In this document: positions 62,101-64,000 of the stretch, piece by piece
Layout of the letters: each line of letters begins with the position of its first letter
Position numbering within the stretch: the first letter of the stretch is position 1
Origin: Clostridia bacterium
GTDB lineage: Bacteria; Bacillota; Clostridia; Christensenellales; Borkfalkiaceae
Direction: 5' to 3'
DNA: 64,000 bases
Assembly: GCA_017399945.1 (NCBI GenBank)
Contig: JAFQAQ010000004.1
Location: 62,001 to 126,000, forward strand
The notes under the pieces: generated by a model
What the model was told of the DNA's origin: nothing
What the model saw: only the letters and a program-made list of their open reading frames with translations
The model's database searches: none
Made by a program: the position numbers and the translations under genes

Positions 62101-62832
62101 ATGGAAAATCAAAGATTTACGGTAAAATTCGCGACCACTGAACAGGAAAAACAACAGGTATATTCTTTGCGTTATACAGATATGCTTAAAGAATATCGCC
62201 CAGAACTAGTTATTGAAAACGGGCTTGATTACACCCCTTACGACGATTATGCAAAACAAATAATTTGTATCGATAACCAAACCAATCAAATCGTTGGCAG
62301 TTATCGTCTTTTGCAAGATTTCGACCTTCCAAAAGACAAAAAGTTTGCTTGCCAAAATGATTTCGACGTTAGTTCTATCATAAATTCAGGGCATAGTATA
62401 TGCGAACTTACTCGTGCAGTTGTAAAAAAAGAGTATCGCAACACTCCCGTTTTAACTAACCTTTTAAGGTTTGTTATTACCTATATTAAAGAGAAAAAAT
62501 TTAGGTTCGTAGTGGGCGAAGCAAGTATGATGGGTAACGACAAAACTTTGTTTTTGCCACAACTGTCTTACCTTGCCAATTTTTGCAAGATAGAAGACTA
62601 CCCCGTTTTTTCCTTGGAAAAGGAACAAATCCCACTATTATCTCCCGATAAGTTTGACGAAATTCAAGCAAAGCGAAATCTTCCACCCTTGTTTAAGGCA
62701 TATTTAGGGTTTGGCGCTAAGTTTTCCGACCAATATTTTACAGACGTGGTTTTTGGTAGCGTGGACGTTTTCGTTTTGATGGACACCACCAAACTTAACG
62801 ACCTTTATATTAAAAAACTTTTGAAAATTTGA
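62101..62832 (+). CDS. OlsB-like GNAT N-acyltransferase
   Basis: 243 residues of the Acetyltransf_5/OlsB group, which transfers a 3-hydroxyacyl chain from ACP to an amine such as ornithine. Motifs: IVGSYRLLQDFDLP, NDFDVSSIINSGHSICELTR near 89-108, VKKEYRNTPVLTNLLRFVI, FVVGEASMMG and the family end LPPLFKAYLGFGAKFSDQYF then FGSVDVFVLMD. An OlsA partner is not adjacent. Product lipid unknown. Confidence 0.8.
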   Translation: MENQRFTVKFATTEQEKQQVYSLRYTDMLKEYRPELVIENGLDYTPYDDYAKQIICIDNQTNQIVGSYRLLQDFDLPKDKKFACQNDFDVSSIINSGHSICELTRAVVKKEYRNTPVLTNLLRFVITYIKEKKFRFVVGEASMMGNDKTLFLPQLSYLANFCKIEDYPVFSLEKEQIPLLSPDKFDEIQAKRNLPPLFKAYLGFGAKFSDQYFTDVVFGSVDVFVLMDTTKLNDLYIKKLLKI

Positions 62833-62851
62833 TTATCGTTTATTCACTAAA

Positions 62852-62878
62852 AAAAGCCACGCAAAATGCGTGGCTTTT
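62852..62878. terminator. Terminator of the N-acyltransferase gene
   Basis: AAAAGCCACGCA / TGCGTGGCTTTT, convergent position; works for either strand. Confidence 0.88.
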
Positions 62879-62894
62879 AACTTTTATTTTTTAA

Positions 62895-63230
62895 TTAATT
62901 GCTAGTTATACTTGGTAATATTATATAGTTCAAGAAAAACGTTGCTATTGGCAAAAGAGTAAACACTATAAAATAAATCAACGTAGATTTTTCGCAATAC
63001 CCTTTCTTTACCCCAACGATTGACATTATTAGTCCAAAAAGCGAAGGTAAAAGACTTACTCCGTTAGCAATTGCACTAAAAATCAAGTATACCATAATCC
63101 CTATACCAAAACCAAGTCCTCTATCGCCACTACTTATAATATCAATTAGTATCCACGCCGTCCAAGCAAAAGCAACGGCGTATAGTGCTGCCGATATAAT
63201 TTTGTTTATCTTAAATTTTTTAATTTCCAT
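62895..63230 (-). CDS. Small multi-span membrane protein
   Basis: 111 residues with three or four hydrophobic helices (IISAALYAVAFAWTAWILID, GFGIGIMVYLIFSAIANGVS, LPSLFGLIMSIVGV, LIYFIVFTLLPIATFFLNYI). A short loop GVKKGYCEKST lies before the last. No family recognised. It is 18 bases after the C_GCAxxG_C_C gene; site GGGAGG supports the start. Confidence 0.65.
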   Translation of the reverse strand: MEIKKFKINKIISAALYAVAFAWTAWILIDIISSGDRGLGFGIGIMVYLIFSAIANGVSLLPSLFGLIMSIVGVKKGYCEKSTLIYFIVFTLLPIATFFLNYIILPSITSN

Positions 63231-63248
63231 ACACTTTCCTCCCTTTAT

Positions 63249-63638
63249 TTATTTTGCTAGGTAATCTTGGGTTATCTTTGCGGCAATTCCACAAACGTCT
63301 GCGCAATTATAAAATTGTGCGTTTTCTTGTTGAATTTGCTTTATGTTTTTGCATATAATACTGCCGACTTTTTCTTCAAACTCCTTACACGCACCCCTAA
63401 TAAACTCGTAACTAGCAAGTTTGTCGTCCGTGCCTTTTAGATAACTTAAAACCATTACCATACCGAGCACTGCGCCACACGCGTTTTGAAGTCTTGCAAC
63501 CCCACCACCAAAACCTAACGCTAGTTTTTTTAAGGTAGTCTGGTCCATACTCATTTCTTGCTGAAAAGCCAAAACCACTGCTTGCGCACAGTTGTTTCCG
63601 TCTTGATAGTATTTGCTTGCAATCTGACTTTTATCCAT
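63249..63638 (-). CDS. C_GCAxxG_C_C family redox protein
   Basis: 129 residues. Cysteine pattern: NNCAQAVV near 17, QNACGAVLGMV near 54, GSIICKNI near 95 and NCADVCGIAA near 114, as in the C_GCAxxG_C_C family. GLGFGGGVARL-like glycine-rich text precedes the central Cys. Members are thought to carry redox cysteines or a metal cluster; function not settled. Confidence 0.85.
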   Translation of the reverse strand: MDKSQIASKYYQDGNNCAQAVVLAFQQEMSMDQTTLKKLALGFGGGVARLQNACGAVLGMVMVLSYLKGTDDKLASYEFIRGACKEFEEKVGSIICKNIKQIQQENAQFYNCADVCGIAAKITQDYLAK

Positions 63639-63711
63639 TTGTCTTTTCTCCGTTAGCCTTAGTTTATTTTATAATAACATATTATATAAGGTTTTGCAAT
63701 ACCCATTTAAA

Positions 63712-63809
63712 ATTCAAAAACCGATAAACAAGGTTTATCGGTTCCCGAATAATATATGATAAGGGGGAAAATGATGAGCACTTTTGGTGAAAGGGCTTTG
63801 CCTTTCGAC
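63712..63809 (-). ncRNA. Candidate small RNA with C-rich loop
   Basis: Minus strand: promoter TTTACA-N17-TATATT (63839-63844, 63816-63821), hairpin GAAAGG/CCTTTC at the 5' part, an unpaired stretch with TTTTCCCCCTTAT, then the terminator AACCGATAAA/TTTATCGGTT (63719-63743) with a U-run. Flanked upstream by another terminator. The only frame is 26 codons, starting at the -10 box, and is not credible. C-rich loops of this kind pair with ribosome binding sites in known Bacillota sRNAs. Confidence 0.5.
63719..63743 (-). terminator. Terminator of the candidate small RNA
   Basis: AACCGATAAA / TTTATCGGTT; minus side followed by TTTGAATTTT. Confidence 0.8.
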
Positions 63810-63815
63810 AATCAT

Positions 63816-63844
63816 AATATACAACTTTCGACAGATTTTGTAAA
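63816..63844 (-). promoter_or_regulatory. Promoter of the candidate small RNA
   Basis: TTTACA (63839-63844), 17 bases, TATATT (63816-63821). Confidence 0.55.
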
Positions 63845-63919
63845 GCGATTTTATATGCTTTTGAAAAAAATTTTTGTGAAAAATTTTAACAATTTTCCCA
63901 ATTATAACCAATAATAACA

Positions 63920-63946
63920 AAAAGGTGTTAATTTTTAACACCTTTT
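63920..63946 (-). terminator. Terminator of the gene entering from the right edge
   Basis: AAAAGGTGTTAA / TTAACACCTTTT; minus side followed by TTGTTATTATT. It lies 14 bases after a possible stop codon at 63960. Confidence 0.75.
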
Positions 63947-63959
63947 GATATGTTTATAC

Positions 63960-64000
63960 TTATTCTTCCAAAGTGTATTTATACAGTAACGATTTGGAAA
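63960..64000 (-). CDS. C-terminal end of an unidentified gene (cut by window edge)
   Basis: One minus-strand frame reads SKSLLYKYTLEE and stops at 63962-63960, just before a terminator hairpin. That geometry suggests the end of a gene lying to the right. Thirteen codons are too few to name a family. Confidence 0.35.
   Translation of the reverse strand, partial: SKSLLYKYTLEE

Noticed and set aside
63735-63941. 68-residue minus-strand frame at the right end
   Set aside because: It spans the small-RNA promoter, has no binding site and is A/T-rich hydrophobic by composition.
1-64000. CRISPR arrays, insertion sequences, prophage, rRNA genes
   Set aside because: No regularly spaced repeats, transposase, integrase, phage structural genes or rRNA segments seen.

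Overview
The window is low-GC DNA with strong AGGAGG-type ribosome binding sites and many TTGACA-N17-TATAAT promoters. Its gene content fits an anaerobic member of Bacillota, probably class Clostridia, of the gut type: pta-ackA acetate metabolism, ECF vitamin transporters with FMN and TPP riboswitches, L-rhamnose catabolism, a SpoIVFA/SpoIVFB-like pair that hints at sporulation ancestry, and a TsaE-TsaB-RimI cluster. I cannot name a genus. I see no insertion sequence, prophage or CRISPR array.

Layout. 1-9.5 kb (minus strand): rpoB-rpoC, then rpsL-rpsG-fusA (fusA cut by the left edge), with structured leaders before rpoB, rpsL and rpsG. 9.6-11.3 kb (plus): rqcP, a fused ispDF and a TIGR04076 protein. 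11.4-17.3 kb: yceD-rpmF-acyltransferase, pta-ackA, tmcAL and an SGNH hydrolase. 17.4-21.1 kb (minus): rpmG-secE-nusG-rplK-rplA, then rplJ-rplL behind an L10 leader. About 8 kb of housekeeping genes therefore separate rplL from rpoB. 21.2-28.2 kb: SpoIVFA/B-like pair, GH2 glycosidase with a divergent AraC regulator, ung-apgM, mntP. 28.2-36.6 kb (minus): rhaB-rhaA plus a PHP-domain protein, an SDR, a tandem class II aldolase, a single class II aldolase and a sorbose-phosphate-reductase-like dehydrogenase. 36.7-39.1 kb: the most unusual locus (next paragraph). 39.1-47 kb (minus): mgtC, icd, and ribU-tsaE-tsaB-rimI-hydrolase-membrane Mur ligase-ddl. 47-59.7 kb: DeoC-like protein, nadD-yqeK-rsfS, nth-obg-yhbY, DUF3343 with a cysteine desulfurase, S41 protease with a PucR-type regulator, an orphan sugar-ABC ATPase, yfbR. 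59.7-64 kb: TPP riboswitch with a ThiT-like transporter, degV, an OlsB-like N-acyltransferase, a C_GCAxxG_C_C protein and a candidate small RNA.

Candidate new system. Between about 38.77 and 39.06 kb, downstream of a good promoter, lie two tandem RNAs. Each carries a T arm, a closed acceptor-like helix and a D arm in that order, so each is a circularly permuted tRNA. The position of the anticodon stem opens into a long terminal stem with shared internal-loop motifs (AGCTA, GyTTATTTC, GAT..TTA). The helices between those loops differ in sequence but still pair, which is covariation between the two copies. This is the layout of bacterial Y RNAs (YrlA type), which mimic tRNA and normally partner the Ro60 orthologue Rsr. 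The second RNA ends 14 bases before the start codon of a 680-residue protein. That protein has a long helical N-terminal region and a TerD-like C-terminal domain in place of the Ro60 von Willebrand domain. I read this as a Y-RNA-like/TerD ribonucleoprotein module. The RNA architecture is seen in the sequence; the protein-RNA link is inference.
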